A program made the translations under genes and the position numbers. A DNA stretch of 64,000 nt, from contig CABFPE010000352.1 of the NCBI GenBank assembly GCA_900660155.1, positions 674,450 through 738,449 of the forward strand. Reading direction: 5' to 3'. The DNA is from Hofstenia miamia (taxonomy: Eukaryota > Xenacoelomorpha > Acoela > Hofsteniidae). The notes beneath the pieces were generated by a model. The model worked only from the letters and a program-made list of their open reading frames with translations, had not been told where the DNA came from and made no database searches. Of the stretch, positions 20,096 to 30,541 are shown one piece after another; within the stretch, counting starts at the first letter, position 1, and each line of letters starts with the position of its first letter.

Positions 20096-21559
20096 GACAG
20101 CCTTGATATGAAGAAATTGTGTAATTAGTTTAAAAATTAATAACGTAGAAAAGTTTATGCTACACATGAAAATTGACACTTATACTTTATTACTCTTTAT
20201 TCAAGCGAAACGTGCCTTTTTAACATATATTTTCATAACACTAAGTTAAATTGTTAATCAAGTAAGCACAATTACACTTTAACTTGGAAAGCATCTTGGA
20301 GTTGTTTCAAGATTACTGCTTTGTTTTTGAAAAAAAAACATTCTACGCGAATAATTTGCTAAGAACCTTAAACTAGATTTTCGTTTTTTTCTTTCGGTTC
20401 GGATTGGGGTTTTTCGATTTTCTGCCAAACCTAAACAACAACGTTTTTCAACTCAGAGAGTTGTTTAAGTAATTCCCTGTGTTTCATTAAATCACTAAGA
20501 ATTGTGGAAGACTTTATATGAATATTACATGTAATCCTTTTAATGTTTCGAATTTCAGAAATATCTACGATTCACTATTATCCAAGCGTAAAGTGTAGGA
20601 GAATTGTAAACAGTTGTACACTTCATAATGAAATTTCATGTGGCAACTACACCGGCTTAAAGAAAACGCCGTTTTGTAAAAAAAAGTATCTGATGCCTGT
20701 TTCTTACAAATGCATATCACTATAAATTCTAACATTTCGGGCATTTTTATCCTTTTTCACATAAAGGCTCATTTGATAGGAAATTTTATTTTCTTTGCAT
20801 TATTTATAAGTTAAAAAATGAAGTTTTTAAGTATGAATATTTGCAATGTTACATTTTACAAAATAGGCGTTTGAATTGAAGATATTTGAAAATTTTAATA
20901 CGAAATATAATAATTAAATACGACTTAAGCTTTGTTAATCAAAATTTTTTTTTAGTCAGGGCATATTCTTCATAAGCGTAAAGATAATTCAACTTGTTTG
21001 ATTGCATGTTGAATCTGACAAAGGAGGCTATCATATGATTTAGTACCTGCCATTCATATTAACAACGCAACTTGCCGCATATATTTGGATCTTAGTGTGT
21101 GTTTGAAATAGGTACTCCATTTACATTACCATATTTGCACAAAAATATAAAATTAAGGTAAGAAAATAATATTTTCTAGCAAATGAGCCCTTATGTGACG
21201 AAAGACGATAAAAATAGTCGAAATAATAGATTTTAATGTCATGCATTTGTTGAAGTCGTCAGAAAATTTGTTTACTAAATGAAAAGTAATTAAGATGAAA
21301 CTTCAAATTTAAAAGTACTTTGGTCTGCAAAACAGCTGCAAAATATTTTTAATTTATCACTTATTTTGAATTTTTGGTTTCTTTCGCCATCTTTGCAATT
21401 CTGACCCACTACAAGGTGGGTCGTGCAATCAAATTAACTCAAGTGCAGTGAATTCAATATAATCTATAAAAATGTGTTAGAACATATATAGAACATATAT
21501 GTTAAGTTTTCAATTCATTAATTTAGTAGGTCATGATGTCACCAATTTCCCCTTTGGAT
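20096..21559. other. Non-coding stretch between duplicated units
   Basis: AT-rich and without coding signal, except for the foldback-like repeat annotated at 20742-21216. A G/T-rich patch near 20390-20430 was noted but not explained. Confidence 0.4.
20742..21216. mobile_element. Old MITE-like inverted repeat
   Basis: The left arm at 20742-20803 (ATTTTTATCCTTTTTCACAT, then AAGGCTCATTTGATAGGAAA) pairs with the reverse complement of 21161-21216 (ATTTTTATCGTCTTTCGTCA, then CATAAGGGCTCATTTGCTAG) with about a quarter mismatched. The spacing (about 475 bases) fits a non-autonomous DNA transposon. No target-site repeat was recognised, so the superfamily is not assigned. Confidence 0.5.
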
Positions 21560-22042
21560 CGTCCACTGAATGCCTTAAAAAATTTAAAAATATCAGCAAA
21601 TAAAATAAAGCCACTAGTGAGCTAAGCCCAAGTAAGCAAATAATTAATAATGAATAACTAATAGCGATTAATCATAGATGTAGTATTAGAACTACCAACA
21701 TCATATGTTAAGTATATAATAACATAAATGATAAAATAGTAGCAAGGAGCAGGGCGCAGGCGAATAAGCTCATCTTAAAGAAGAGGCGAGACACCCTCTC
21801 AAAATGTGAGGACAGGCGAGGACCAACCTGGCTTCCTCATTATACGCCCCTGCCTACTTGTCATAGCTGCTATAAATAGCATGATGAGTGACATACAATA
21901 AATAGGTGTAATTTGAATCAACAATTGTGATTGATTCAACCACTTAATGCAGTGATGAGTCACCATATGTTCTATGAAATAAATTAGTAGTCAAAATACC
22001 ATTGTGAAAAACACCACTTGCCAAATATTTGAATGAAACAAA
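21560..22042 (+). promoter_or_regulatory. 5' flank of copy B with TATAAATA box
   Basis: Homologous to 13760-14384. TATAAATA sits at 21871-21878, 172 bases before the ATG of copy B; the corresponding word in copy A is TATAAATT. The leader ends in the same GAATGAAACAAA before ATG. The shared position and word make this the best promoter candidate for the family, by inference only. Confidence 0.5.
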
Positions 22043-22783
22043 ATGACAATTAATGTCATTCAAATAAATCTGGATAAAAATTGGAAAAAATTTTTAGAAG
22101 AATATAGAGAAAATTTTCCAAAAGAGAACAATATTTTTCTTTTACAAGATCCACCACAAGGTCAAGATGGGCAACCCGTCCACTTAGAGAACTATCATAA
22201 TATACATAAAGGAGATGATCGAGTTGAGATTCTAGTTCCAGTTGAATGGATGGAAAACAACCAATGCAAAGAATTATCCATAACAGGATCTGATAGAAGT
22301 AGTGAAAATTATTGGATAAATGCAGTACATCTTAAAGCGAAAGACATTTCGATGTTATTTGTAAGTGTATACTGTATAAGTCAAAAAATGAAAAAAGAAG
22401 AACGAAGAGAATTCATTCAAGAACTTACGAAGACTACAAATATGAAATATGAGAATTCTAAGCCTAATTTTCTGATATGTGGTGATTTTAATGCGCACCA
22501 TGCAGCGTTTGGCGGTAATACCTCTGATCGATTGGGTAAAATGTTGGTTGACTACATAATTGCTAATAATTTACACATGTTAAATCGTCCGCTGGAAGGT
22601 CCAACATTCTTCGCAGCATCAAGTTCAACCTACATTGATCTAAGTTTTGTAAATCGCAACAGTCCATATTATTTCACTTGGGAAATTAAAGGTCATGATA
22701 AAGCATATCTTCACCACAAACCGATATTTATTCAAATATCAAAAACCTCCCACCCAATACAAGCCGCGACTGAGAATAAATAG
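22043..22783 (+). CDS. LINE-derived protein, copy B: endonuclease-like domain
   Basis: 246 residues, about 82 percent identical to copy A, with the same landmarks: LLQDP, GDFNAHH, STYIDLSFVN and LHHKPI. Differences are clumped (residues about 39-60, 68-81 and 113-136) between stretches that are identical at nucleotide level. By my count over the domain there are about 42 amino-acid-changing codons and about 14 silent ones, near the neutral ratio. The ORF stops because a 167-base tandem duplication shifts the frame at 22781. The downstream repeat unit keeps the frame that leads into the rest of the protein. Start chosen by conservation with copy A. Confidence 0.68.
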   Translation: MTINVIQINLDKNWKKFLEEYRENFPKENNIFLLQDPPQGQDGQPVHLENYHNIHKGDDRVEILVPVEWMENNQCKELSITGSDRSSENYWINAVHLKAKDISMLFVSVYCISQKMKKEERREFIQELTKTTNMKYENSKPNFLICGDFNAHHAAFGGNTSDRLGKMLVDYIIANNLHMLNRPLEGPTFFAASSSTYIDLSFVNRNSPYYFTWEIKGHDKAYLHHKPIFIQISKTSHPIQAATENK

Positions 22784-22948
22784 CATCAAGTTCAACATAC
22801 ATTGATCTAAGTTTTGTAAATCGCAACAGTCCATATTATTTCACTTGGGAAATTAAAGGTCATGATAAAGCATATCTTCACCACAAACCGATATTTATTC
22901 AAATATCAAAAACCTCCCACCCAATACAAGCCGCGACTGAGAATAAAT
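22615..22948 (+). repeat. 167-bp tandem duplication inside copy B
   Basis: Unit 1 is 22615-22781 and unit 2 22782-22948. By eye they differ at one base. Since 167 is not a multiple of three, the duplication shifts the frame and introduces the stop at 22781-22783. So high an identity means it is very young or an assembly artefact. Confidence 0.9.
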
Positions 22949-25254
22949 TTGAATTCAACACATTCTGGATACAAGAGTTATGTGGAAAGATTAAATATGA
23001 TTGTTACGACTGCAAATCTCAAAGTAGAAACACTTCAATTGAATATATAAATGATAAAAAAATTAGTAATACTCATATATCAATGGAAAACCTTAAAGAA
23101 TCCTGTCAACTTATCATCGAATCTAATGATGCATACAATGATATTGATCTAATTAGAACTATTTTAGATTCTAATGCAGAAATAAGCTTAAAATTAATTA
23201 GAGCATTTAATTTGTGTATTTGCAACGGTTTGTTTCCCGATGTATTCAAAATCGCGTATTTGAAATGTAATGAAGACCATTCTCATTCTGCGAGTAATTA
23301 TTTTATTAGAGTACCTGCACTTAAAGAACTTTTTGAAACTTTTATTCTCAAAACCCAGAATTATAGAGTTATTAATAAGGAAGAATTGGCTTCGTATTTA
23401 AAACGTCCCAATGAGACTTTAATCATCGGTTTTGATGCATCATCTTTGTCCTTGGAAACACTAATAACAGCAATAGCTAATCTTACAGAATGTTTTTACA
23501 AACCTCTTTTAAAGAACTACAATAAACATCATACACTATATTTGATAGAAAATCCGCGGATTAAAATTCCAGTAAGACATTTAGATGGATTAAAAGAACT
23601 TTTCTTAAGAAGATTTGTTATGACTTATCTACTAAGGCCATCAAATTCTGAAGTAATTTGCTTCGAAAATTGGTTTATTATTTTACTAAAAAGTACAACA
23701 AAATTCGAAAATAGCGTCAGTAAATGTATTGAACTTCATAATATGGGTACAGTACTTATAAATTCACTGAAAAATTCTAAAATTTTTAAGGAGTTAAAAA
23801 TTGAGTTTTCTCATTTCACAAAAGAAAGTGATAAACATACATGTAAATTACCTCCAGATGCACACCACACTATTCGTAACGCATTACAAATCGATGATTT
23901 TTTAAAACTTATTTTTGAAACAAGCAACATCTCGCAATCAATGTATAACATCGCAATTAAAAAGATTAATCCTTTTGAGGAATTCCTAACTCAAATACTG
24001 TCTTCAATGGAAGATAAAAAAAAACATTTTCCATCTCTCACTGTTAGTGGAAAAGAGTTTGAAAGTTGTCTGAAAGCAGTCGGTGAAGAATACAGTAATA
24101 AACACCCGGAAGAAAATTTACTAGAAACTGTTAAAAGATATGAAAAATATGTAATTCCTATTTTGGAAGAATGTTTTCAAAAAGGCTACTTTCCAAGTAT
24201 GTTAAAGCACTCACTAGTACACATAAGAAAATCAAATAGACCAAAAGTTAATGGAAAACTTTTACTAGAGAATTTTTCATTTGATTTATCAGTTCATTTT
24301 ATCGGACAACTGCTCGAAAGGTTAATTAGTACAAGAATAAACATTTCTGAATCAATAAATAAAGTTTATGAAGGCAATATTAAGAACATAATCGAAGAAT
24401 ATGTAAAAGGCTGTTGGGAAAGGAAGAACAGCTCATTAATGCTTAAATTTGATTTCTCGGACATCGTCAAATTGCCTATGAAGGAAATAGGAAATATATT
24501 ATCAAATGTGACTGAAGAATACATCATAACAATTGTTGAAAGTTTTATTACAGGACGTAAGTATTATTCAAAAGACTTTCCATACATTCCCTTGCAGGAA
24601 TGGTCTACAATTCCTGGGAATAGCACACTTGGAATTGAATTGGAAAATTGTATCTTATATAATGCCCAAAGCATTCTTGGAAAATTTGGTGAAACATACA
24701 TTTTTGAAAGAAATATTATTCTTTTAATAGAAGATAAGAAAGAAGAAAAGAGCTATTTAAAAACTACTGCTGAAGAGGCAGCTGAAGCGTTTTGTCTTTG
24801 GTTTGAACTATATGACTTAAAAGTTAGTTCTCGTAATTTGTATTTTATGCCCTTTGAAAAAGAAAAATCTGAAAACTCTGTAAGTTTCTTAAAATTTAAT
24901 GGAGAATTAAAAGAAATGACTTATATACACTTAGGTGGAATACTATTCGATCCTCAACTTACATTCGTTAACCATGTATTAGAACAATTGGAATTGGTTA
25001 AGCAAAAGTTTATAAGATTTTGCCCAAATAAAGATGATACAAATGAACTCAAGGATTTCTTTGAGAAATACATATTTGAATCTATCGAAAATCTTGTTGG
25101 AATAATGAAGAAAGCAAATAGTACTCGAATCCGAAACAAATATAAATCATTAAAAGAAGCTGTTTTAAAGATGGCTGAAAATATTTCAAAGGCGATAAAA
25201 GAATGCATTTCACAAAAAATTGAGAAATTGGACAAATACATTTTAAGTAATTAA
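22784..25254 (+). CDS. LINE-derived protein, copy B: end of endonuclease through two RT-like domains
   Basis: Open for about 820 codons from within the second repeat unit to TAA; the first Met is at 23083. After the endonuclease end it carries a doubled YDC (9-base duplication relative to copy A). RT-like domain 1 has FNLCICNGLFPD, SASNYFIRVPALKELFE, IIGFDASSLS and FENWFIILLKST. A linker follows, then RT-like domain 2: KGYFPSMLK, LERLISTRI, LKFDFSDI at about 24442-24465, SFITGRKY, IPGNSTLGI, FERN at 24703-24714, AEEAAEAFCLWF and the thumb FLKFNGELKEM. A helical tail ends YILSN. Both YADD positions lack the aspartates that bind metal in working RTs. No RNase H, zinc knuckle or membrane segment seen. 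Such a long frame in AT-rich DNA argues for recent selection, but function is unknown. Confidence 0.72.
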
Positions 25255-25583
25255 AATTTCCAAAAGTTCACCTTAATAATAATCTAATTTCTAGTGCACA
25301 GACAGTATTCTTAAATTCCAAGTTTATGCATTTAATTAATAAACAATGGAATATTGCCATTGCTTCATTAATCATTTTGTCTCTTTATAATTTGTTACTA
25401 TGTTGAAAACTACTATTTTTATAAAATATATATATTATCTAAAATGTATATATTCGTTTTAAGTGCTGAGACAAGATCATCTAAAGCTTGGATCAACTTA
25501 GGAAATACAGGGACCAAATACATTATTCTATGTAAAGGCAAATTTCCATGGTTGCTAATTTCTAGCTTGTGACATGTTAGTGA
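25255..25583 (+). repeat. 3' flank of copy B
   Basis: Matches the copy A 3' flank: identical to 25347, then about 95 diverged bases, then a closely matching run to about 25583, where similarity stops at the mariner relic region. The alternation of identical and diverged blocks supports gene conversion. Confidence 0.65.
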
Positions 25584-25599
25584 ATATTAATCATAACTA

Positions 25600-26400
25600 T
25601 ACATAATCGCCTTCACAGTCAATGATTTCCTGGCAATGATATTGCAGTTTTTCATATTCATATTTCATAACTTCATCGCTATTTGTGGTAACACATTCTT
25701 TGATAAAAAGTTGATCATCTTATGGGGTATAAAAATTGATTTTGGTTCTTCTCATTTCGCATGTTGGAAAAAACATGCGTCCAGCATATTGACATCAGGC
25801 GAAAGGGTGGCTGATATAGACGTCTGATGTTTTTGGATTCGAGATAACCAAATGTTAACTCAGAAACATGTGGCCTGGCATTGTCGTGCATGATCATGAC
25901 ATTCGCTAGTGAAACAGCTTTGTGTGACATTCTGAGGTCGTAAGAATCAAATGCATTCAATGTTTCAGCAAGGAAATCAATGTAAACATTTGAATCAATA
26001 GTTCGAACACTTGGGAAAACCTTCACATAGCTTGAGCCCGTAAATGCAGTGGCCACCATGACCATAAACTTTTTATCCATTGGGCATTGTCTGGCAAACT
26101 TAAGCTTATCGCCATCGGGTGCCACCCATTGACGTCTTGTGGCTGACTTTTTAACCGGTTGTTCAACAAACAGTTTTTTGTCAATGATGATCACATTTTT
26201 ATGTGCATTTCGGGTAGACAAGTACCGTAGGATTTCTTGGCATTCTGCCACACGATTTTCCTTATTGTTGTTAGATAACACATGGTGGCAGCAACTTGCT
26301 CCCAATAGATAAGTATCTCAGATCTTTGGTGAAAATGTCTCGAATCATATGGAATGATACATCATATTTGATATTTTTAATACGAACATTCTTTTCATAA
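25600..26400 (-). pseudogene. mariner (Tc1/mariner superfamily) transposase relic
   Basis: The minus-strand ORF 26305-25715 has the catalytic region: IIIDKKLF with the first Asp, ATRRQWVAPDGDK, and MHDNARPH with the second Asp. SPDVNMLDACFF then follows in a shifted frame, giving a third Asp 34 residues after the second (DD34D, mariner type). Upstream, FTKDLRYLSIG near 26330 belongs to the N-terminal part, with stops between. One frame change near 25800 and several upstream make it dead. Terminal inverted repeats were not identified. It sits between the copy B 3' flank and another flank copy. Confidence 0.8.
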
Positions 26401-26499
26401 AAATATTTATAAGGAAAAATTATTTAATTTTGTTTAAATTTGATATAAATTTGATATAAATTTGAAATAAATTTGCGAATATTTTAAAACGAACATTTT

Positions 26500-27055
26500 T
26501 AAGGATCAATCTATATACAATGGCAAATTTTATGATGTTATGGCTAATTCAGAAAAAATATTTTATTCTTTGTCTAAATGCCAAGCAATTTTCCTATTTT
26601 CTAATTTGAAGTTTGTGACACTATAGTGATATTATTCGACTTTTTGTACTGGAAAATATTAATGGTTTGAATGGCAAGTATTCTTTGATTACAATAAAAT
26701 CAAAAGGTGACATATCACATATATTATTCATAAATAATTCGTTTTAGCTATTGTATTATTTATTATTTTTTTGGGTATTGTTATCAAATAATAGTTATTT
26801 CCAAACTCACTGAGGATCATTCAAAAACGTTCTCTACTATGGGTAGATGCGTATGGGCTTAAGAATTACAAACTTTTGTTACTCGACTCTGTTTACTTTA
26901 GTTTAATTTGGAATTTTTGGAATAATTATGCTTTGACCCCTCAAAAAACAATTATTTTAGCAATTTTTAAATACATAATGCAAAACTAAAATTAATTGAA
27001 AATTGCAATTCAGACATGTAAAGTGTAACAGTGTACAATTTTTCGATTTGGAGAG

Positions 27056-27057
<2 letters not shown>
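26500..27057 (+). repeat. Fourth copy of the cluster's 3' flank
   Basis: Follows 18715-19320 in order (TTTTATGATGTTATGGCTA; TTTGTGACACTATAG; TTCGTTTTAGCTA; TACTATGGGTAGATGCGTAT), with many substitutions and small indels and without the GC-rich insert seen at 19133-19190. Marks the right edge of the duplicated cluster before a TA repeat at 27059. Confidence 0.65.

Positions 27058-27058
<1 letters not shown>

Positions 27059-27095
<37 letters not shown>
27059..27095. repeat. (TA)n microsatellite
   Basis: About 37 bases of TA repeat at the right edge of the duplicated cluster. Confidence 0.95.
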
Positions 27096-27098
<3 letters not shown>

Positions 27099-28642
27099 CA
27101 TAATGGAATAGTAATTACAAATATGAATGCGTTTTAGTAAAATTCGTTTCTGATAACAATGGAATTTTAAGTCAGTCCATGGAACAATGTTTAATATCAC
27201 CAGTATATTAAAGCTAAATGTAGAAATTGCTTATGCAATGGAACGGACCTTTCGGCATCGAGCATAAATTAAAAGGGTTGAATTCCATAATTATGATTTT
27301 TTGCATTGCACGAAAATAAATACACCTTAACACGAATGAGCATATTTTGTAAACCTGATTTTTTAAAAAAAAATCTGTAAGTAGCTCGTTTTTGTGAAAG
27401 TATTTACGACAACATTTTGTGCGCTAATCAGCCATAAAATTGTAGCTGTATTATTAATAGAATTTTCTTAAGNTATATATGATATATATGTAAAATTAGC
27501 TAATATAAAGTAATAAACTATTGCTAGTTACTGAGATGCTAAGTATAAAAACTTCAAAAAAATTCAAATTTTTGAAATTGACACCAAACTATTTACACAT
27601 TAAAATAGTTGTTACAGATTTTAAAAATTTAATAATTCAAATTCAAAGAAATCGTTTAAATGAATTTTTGCATTTAAATATATTTCAATTAAAAGGATCA
27701 TTTAAATGATTCATTTAAAGAGGAGTCTCTGAGAGTCTACAAAATTTCTAGAGGGCTCAAGCAAATAGGTTTTTTGTCGTTGAGATTATTATAAACGCAA
27801 AAAACACAATTTATGCTGATTTTAATAATTTAGTAAATAATGGGTTAAAATCACAACAAAGAAATTGAAAAAATTCTGATTTAGTCAACTTATTATTTGT
27901 GACTATTTTCTAATCAGGAGTATTTATATAAATTTTACAAAAGACTAGCAAATTATTATTGAGCTAAATAATTAAAAGAATAAATATAAAAGAAACTCCA
28001 ATATCAAATATAAATTGCTACTGCTTACAGTGGTGTTTTCTCTACAGTATTTTTGTTATATAAACTTCAATCAAACATTCTTTGTTTTGCCAAACTTTTA
28101 ATTTTCCTATGCTTTTCACAATAAGTCATTTTAATCACCACAAACAAAACGTATCATATATGATACATTTTATAAAGTGGCCCTGAACTTATTAGTTTGC
28201 TTATTCTTCATCTGAAATGTGATATTATATTTCCATGGGTACTAATTATTTATCATGCAGCAATAGTTTTAATCCAAAATCAGCGGGCCAAAACCATGAC
28301 ACTGGTTAATCAGTAGGGTGCTGAATTTCTTCCTGAGTAAAAACTAATTACGACATTACATTCCAAAAGAATTTTTTTTCGAGATTTTCACAAATAGACA
28401 AAATTTTTAATTATTGTTATTGGAATGAATTGTATTTTTACATGTTTTGCAACATATTGAATGTTTTTTCTGACTTTCTTTATTTCGTTTATAGTACAAC
28501 TTCAGGCTGAAATGTACAATATATGATACACAAAAAGTCAGGTTGAAACTAAAAAGTTCCTTATTTTTGTAAACTACAATGTTTTGTGTTCCCCATCAAT
28601 GGCAATTAAGGCTGACTGAATAAAAATAATAAATTATTTCGA
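27096..28642. other. No gene recognised
   Basis: AT-rich. One unknown base at 27472. The word ATATATGATACA occurs near 28155 and 28520 in non-coding context. The short ORF at 27521-27709 is lysine/asparagine-rich and not credible. Confidence 0.4.
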
Positions 28643-28986
28643 TCTCAGGCCAGAGCTGCAACCGTGTCTGGTTTTTGAAGGCACGGCACGGCACGGCACG
28701 GTGGGTTTTAGGCACGGCTCGGCACGGCACGGAGTTGCAAAAATATTTTTTGGGCACAGGACGGCACGGGTTTTGAAAAATATAATTAGGCACGGTGCGG
28801 CACGTTTTCATATTTGGAAACAAATATGGCTTTTAGAATTTTTCAAAATTTCTCTAGTATATAAAGTGATTACAGCCAGTGTATTATGTCTTATAAGTAA
28901 ACAAAAATTAGTAAATGAAAATATATTAGCCAGAATCGCCGAATGCACAATTTCCATGTTGTTCACATGAAATGGGCTTATCATGG

Positions 28987-29014
28987 ATATATATATATAT
29001 GTATATATATATAT
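28987..29014. repeat. TA-rich microsatellite inside the hAT element
   Basis: TA repeat interrupted by one G, inside the outer hAT element. Confidence 0.85.
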
Positions 29015-29126
29015 AGGTTGGGTAGGGTAAATTCATGTGATGGGTAGGGTTGGGTTAAGTTTTGGAAAAGATGGGTCAGGTTAATATTGCACTAGGTGAG
29101 AGCTACGGAGGTTTGAGAGTCTGAAC

Positions 29127-29528
29127 TAGAGATGTGCGCGGTTCATTAACTTCATACCACACCGCACTTGTGCATTGTATTTTACCGCACCGAACCACAA
29201 AGTTTTCGATCGACTTCGCTGACCGAGGACTTCGTAGGACAAGAAAACTCATCCAGTACGGACCTATTAGCTGTATTAATTAATTAATTAACTAGTCAAT
29301 TAAAGTTGATGTTACACTAGGCTATCTTACTCAAGTTATGATATAATTTATATAACGAATTAATACATTGCTTTAAAGGACAATGTCACTTTTAGGTGTT
29401 AAAATATTTTTAGTAACAACTCCGCACCGCGGCCCATCACACTGCACCGCACCGCCAGCCATAAAACTCGATCGCTACCGCAATATACCGCGGTGCGGTG
29501 CTCCGCTACCACACAGCGCACATCTCTA
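29127..29528. mobile_element. Nested hAT-type MITE with perfect ends
   Basis: Perfect 13-base inverted ends TAGAGATGTGCGC at 29127-29139 and reverse complement at 29516-29528. The flanking 8-base direct repeat GTCTGAAC is at 29119-29126 and 29529-29536. It is 402 bases long with no coding capacity. Its ends are CG-rich (CCGCACCGC, CGCGGTGCGG near the right end). It inserted into the larger hAT element, so it is younger. Confidence 0.93.
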
Positions 29529-30480
29529 GTCTGAACTGTACAGTTCACTGACAAATTTTAGAGATCTCCACTTATGTTGGATCCGTTTTTTGTAAAAGAT
29601 GTTTGAGTTGGGTTGTGTCAGAAAACCGTAGTGCCCTTGCACTTGTGACAAATACATCGAATTCAAAGTAACAAATCAGTCACTTACATGTGTAATTGTA
29701 GTACTTTGCTTGCTAGTTTACTTTAATTTTTGGAAAAAAACTTATTTTACGCCAGAGTTTTAGAACACAATTATGTCTCCAGTTTTATATAAAAATATTG
29801 TTATCACCTTCGTTAAAATTAATTGATATTTACTAAAAGTAAGCAGTGAAAAACAAAAACTTTATTTTTGAAAAAGTATTGAAATAGGGCTTGCTTATTT
29901 TAATGGAATGTATGTTAATCTAACAATATGAAAATTTAAATAAAGGTAAATAATAATTTTTGAAAAATTTTTCTGTATAGATAAATAATGTAATATTTAA
30001 GCCATAAACTATAAAATTTGAAACATTAAATAATACGTAGCAGATTATTTGTTATGTACTAAATATGCCTTATGACTGTTCGACAGAAATCGCAAAATAA
30101 AATATCGAATACATCTATTAGCAATGTTTGAAATTTTGCAAAATTTCAAACAAGAATTATGCAGCATAGCGACGGGAACGAGAATTCGAATATTGCTATT
30201 GCATTACAAAAATTCCCGCAATGTAGTTTCTATGCAAATCTATTTCTTAGAATCGTTTATGTTATCAAACAGATACTAGCATAATGTAATACGAACGTTA
30301 AAATAGTACAAAAAGTTGTATTTCTGGCGCTGGTATATTCAATAAATTTTAGGCACGGCACGGCACGGCAAGGCACGGATCAATAACGCAAAATCTTTGG
30401 CACGGATTAAAGCACGGCACGGTTGCAGCTCTGTCTCAGGCCTGAGGAGGTTAAGAATTCCATTTTAGGAATGAATGGTT

Positions 30481-30486
30481 TTTATT
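30481..30486 (-). terminator. Candidate poly(A) signal of the TRIM-like gene
   Basis: AATAAA on the minus strand, about 56 bases after the stop codon and about 40 bases before the target repeat of the hAT element. Best-placed candidate only. Confidence 0.4.
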
Positions 30487-30541
30487 ACTACTTTTATGTC
30501 AATTAGTTGCAAACGCTAAGAAATTTTATTACAAAGTTTAT

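Larger units (their letters stand above)
28651..30433. mobile_element. hAT-type non-autonomous transposon with perfect ends
   Basis: Perfect 16-base inverted ends CAGAGCTGCAACCGTG at 28651-28666 and its reverse complement at 30418-30433, flanked by the 8-base direct repeat TCTCAGGC at 28643-28650 and 30434-30441. Eight-base target duplications and a CAG-start are hAT hallmarks. Both subterminal regions are loaded with GGCACGG words (28680-28805 and 30352-30420), probably transposase-binding sites. The 1783-base interior has no transposase, so the element depends on a partner elsewhere. It contains another hAT-type element at 29127-29528. Identical target repeats indicate a young insertion. 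It ends about 100 bases downstream of the TRIM-like gene's stop. Confidence 0.93.

Noticed and set aside
24954-25241. Minus-strand ORF opposite the C-terminus of copy B (and 17125-17412 in copy A)
   Set aside because: Same-length shadow frames of the plus-strand coding region.
28596-28970. ORFs on both strands through the GGCACGG array (Arg/Ala/Val/Pro-rich peptides)
   Set aside because: They are translations of the hAT element's subterminal repeats and have no domain content.
29015-29100. GGGTAGGGT / GGGTTGGGTTA runs as an interstitial telomere
   Set aside because: No regular hexamer; the words are irregular and lie inside a hAT element.
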